A stretch of 60,607 nucleotides of DNA from an uncultured Lachnospiraceae bacterium (GTDB lineage Bacteria; Bacillota; Clostridia; Lachnospirales; Lachnospiraceae), in NCBI GenBank assembly GCA_947589095.1, contig CANQBX010000017.1, forward strand, positions 1-60,607, given 5' to 3'. Numbering within the stretch: the stretch's first letter is position 1; the number at the start of each line of letters is the position of its first letter. The position numbers were made by a program, and so were the translations under genes. Positions 59,220 to 60,607 of this stretch are shown in pieces. A model generated the notes under the pieces. It did no database searches. It saw nothing but the letters and a program-made list of their open reading frames with translations, and was not told the origin of the DNA.

Positions 59220-60607
59220 ATGACAAGACAATACCCCCATCTGAGCGCCCCCATCACCCTGGGACGCACCACCTTCCGCAACCGGATGTTCTCCGCTCCC
59301 ATGGGCGGCACCGACATCGCCAACGACGGCTGCATCGGCCCGAAATCAACGGCTTTCTACGAACTGCGCGCCAAAGGAGGCGCGGCGGCGGTCACCGTAA
59401 GCGAGTGCATGGTCCATCCGGCCACCGACGGTTCCCACGCCTACCACCTGGATGAAAGCATCCTGAACTCCCTGGCCTGCGCCACCTACACCGCGGACGC
59501 CATCCGCAGGCACGGCGCCATCCCCAGCCTGGAGCTGTCCCATTCCGGGATGTTCGCGGGTACCTATATGACCGACAAGACCAAGCAGAAGTCCATGAAC
59601 CAGTGGGGCCCCAGCGATACGGTCCGCGCCGACGGCGTGCCGGTGCGGGCTCTGACGAAGGAAATGATCGGCGAGATCGTCGCGGCCTACGGCCATGTGG
59701 CCGGACTTGCGAAGCGTGCCGGCTTCGAGCTTCTGATGGTCCACGGCGGCCATGGCTGGCTGATCAACCAGTTCCTTTCGCCGCTTTTCAATCACCGTAC
59801 CGACGAGTATGGCGGAAGTCTGGAGAACCGCTGCCGGTTCGCCATCGAGGTTCTGAAATCCGTCCGTGAGGCGGTAGGCCCGTTCTTCCCCATCGAGTTC
59901 CGTCTGTCCGGCGCTGAGTTCGTGGAAGGCGGCTACGACCTGGACGAGGGCGTGCGCATCGCCCAGCAGATCGAGCCCTACATCGACCTTCTGCACGTCT
60001 CCGCGGGCACCTACCAGAAGACCTTCGGCATCACCCATCCGTCCATGTTTACCGACCACGGGCGCAATGTGTTCCTGGCCGCGGAGATCAAGAAGCACGT
60101 ATCCGTCCCGGTAGCCACGATTGGCGGCCTGAACAGCCCGGAGCAGATGGAGGAGATCATTGCCAGCGGCAAGGCTGACGTGGTCTACATGGCCCGCGCG
60201 CTTCTGGCGGATCCGTTCCTGCCCCGCAAGGTGGTGGAGAACCGTCCGGAGGAGATCGTCAAATGTCTCCGCTGCTTCACCTGTATGGCGGAGCGGGCGG
60301 CCACTTCCACGAGACGCTGCACGGTGAACCCGCTGATCGGCCGCGAGATGGAGGGCGACCAGGTATTCCCGGCGGAAGAGAAGAAGAAGGTTCTGGTAGC
60401 CGGCGGCGGCCCTGGCGGTCTGTACGCAGCCTACACGGCGGCCCGCAGGGGGCATGAAGTGATCCTTTGCGAGAAAGAGAGCGAGTTGGGCGGCATCTTA
60501 AAGAGCGAGCAGGCGCTGCCGTTCAAGCATGAGATGTACGAGCTGACCGGCACTTACGAGCGGCTGGCCCGGAAGGCCGGCGTGGAGATCCGGCTGAATA
60601 CGGAGGT
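59220..60607 (+). CDS. NADH:flavin oxidoreductase / NAD(P)-binding 4Fe-4S flavoprotein (OYE family), 5' part
   Basis: ATG 59220 follows AGGAGGAGA; the frame stays open to the end of the window (462 residues of an expected ~640-680). The N-terminal TIM barrel has LGRTTFRNRMFSAPMGGTD, HGGHGWLINQFLSPLFNHRTDEYGGSLENR and VATIGGLNSPEQ, as in 2,4-dienoyl-CoA reductase and BaiCD/BaiH-like enzymes. Cys ligands for a 4Fe-4S cluster follow (CLRCFTC and a fourth Cys eleven residues on, C-x2-C-x2-C-x11-C), then an FAD/NAD fold begins (KVLVAGGGPGGLYAAYTAARRG). Such enzymes reduce C=C bonds of enoates, steroids or phenolics. It is probably the reductive step of the local catabolic locus. Confidence 0.93.
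   Translation, partial: MTRQYPHLSAPITLGRTTFRNRMFSAPMGGTDIANDGCIGPKSTAFYELRAKGGAAAVTVSECMVHPATDGSHAYHLDESILNSLACATYTADAIRRHGAIPSLELSHSGMFAGTYMTDKTKQKSMNQWGPSDTVRADGVPVRALTKEMIGEIVAAYGHVAGLAKRAGFELLMVHGGHGWLINQFLSPLFNHRTDEYGGSLENRCRFAIEVLKSVREAVGPFFPIEFRLSGAEFVEGGYDLDEGVRIAQQIEPYIDLLHVSAGTYQKTFGITHPSMFTDHGRNVFLAAEIKKHVSVPVATIGGLNSPEQMEEIIASGKADVVYMARALLADPFLPRKVVENRPEEIVKCLRCFTCMAERAATSTRRCTVNPLIGREMEGDQVFPAEEKKKVLVAGGGPGGLYAAYTAARRGHEVILCEKESELGGILKSEQALPFKHEMYELTGTYERLARKAGVEIRLNTE

Overview
The window looks like chromosome of a high-GC, anaerobic, gut-type Firmicute, most likely a Clostridia/Lachnospiraceae member. The evidence is a pyruvate:ferredoxin oxidoreductase, GntR-ABC (Ytr-like) operon, YolD-dependent SOS polymerase, HelD, GH127 and GH31 glycosidases, a GPH sugar symporter, a 4Fe-4S old-yellow-enzyme flavoprotein, a giant sortase-anchored pilin-like surface protein, strong GGAGG ribosome sites and sigma-A promoters with 16-17 bp spacers. 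The assignment is inferred from gene content; no rRNA, tRNA, CRISPR array or insertion sequence was seen.

Layout. 1-3.6 kb: 3' end of nifJ, then a STAS protein and a degenerate GHKL-like partner. 3.6-8.2 kb: autoregulated GntR-ABC-permease operon with an operator overlapping its promoter. 8.2-18.8 kb: zinc-ribbon protein, DUF368 lipid-carrier transporter, O-acetylhomoserine sulfhydrylase, GH127 arabinofuranosidase, FeoA-FeoB fusion, an orphan NMT1-type binding protein and CutC. 18.9-25.7 kb: two ABC exporters with extra N-terminal beta/zinc-ribbon domains, a DUF1854 protein between them, then an LOR/SDH (ornithine cyclodeaminase-like) enzyme. 25.7-28.1 kb: SOS mutagenesis operon (Y-family polymerase plus YolD) under a LexA box. 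28.1-38.9 kb: MBL hydrolase, GH31 glycosidase behind an operator array, ADP-ribosylglycohydrolase, LRR protein, YhcG nuclease, HelD, and a membrane-anchored MerR regulator with YbjQ. 39.3-50.5 kb: an ~11.2 kb gene for a cell-wall-anchored, isopeptide-domain adhesin, interrupted by one frameshift near its 3' end. 50.7-60.6 kb: an AAA_14 ATPase, then a likely catabolic locus (AraC regulator, DUF3237 protein, clan GH-A glycosidase, frameshifted type-B carboxylesterase, GPH symporter, OYE flavoprotein running off the window).

The most interesting signal outside genes is a dispersed family of ~37-bp inverted-repeat elements: 11 clear copies with an almost invariant CCAGTGA loop and stems that vary in a compensatory way. 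At least one copy lies in each of the five junctions between well-supported convergent genes, usually next to a terminator, and in three cases it reaches or almost reaches a stop codon. A second theme is repeat-driven change inside genes: a 66-bp tandem repeat in the GntR tail, a 24-bp tandem repeat in the SOS polymerase N-terminus, a three-domain super-repeat in the adhesin, and hydrophilic insertions in HelD, GH127 and the ABC permease.
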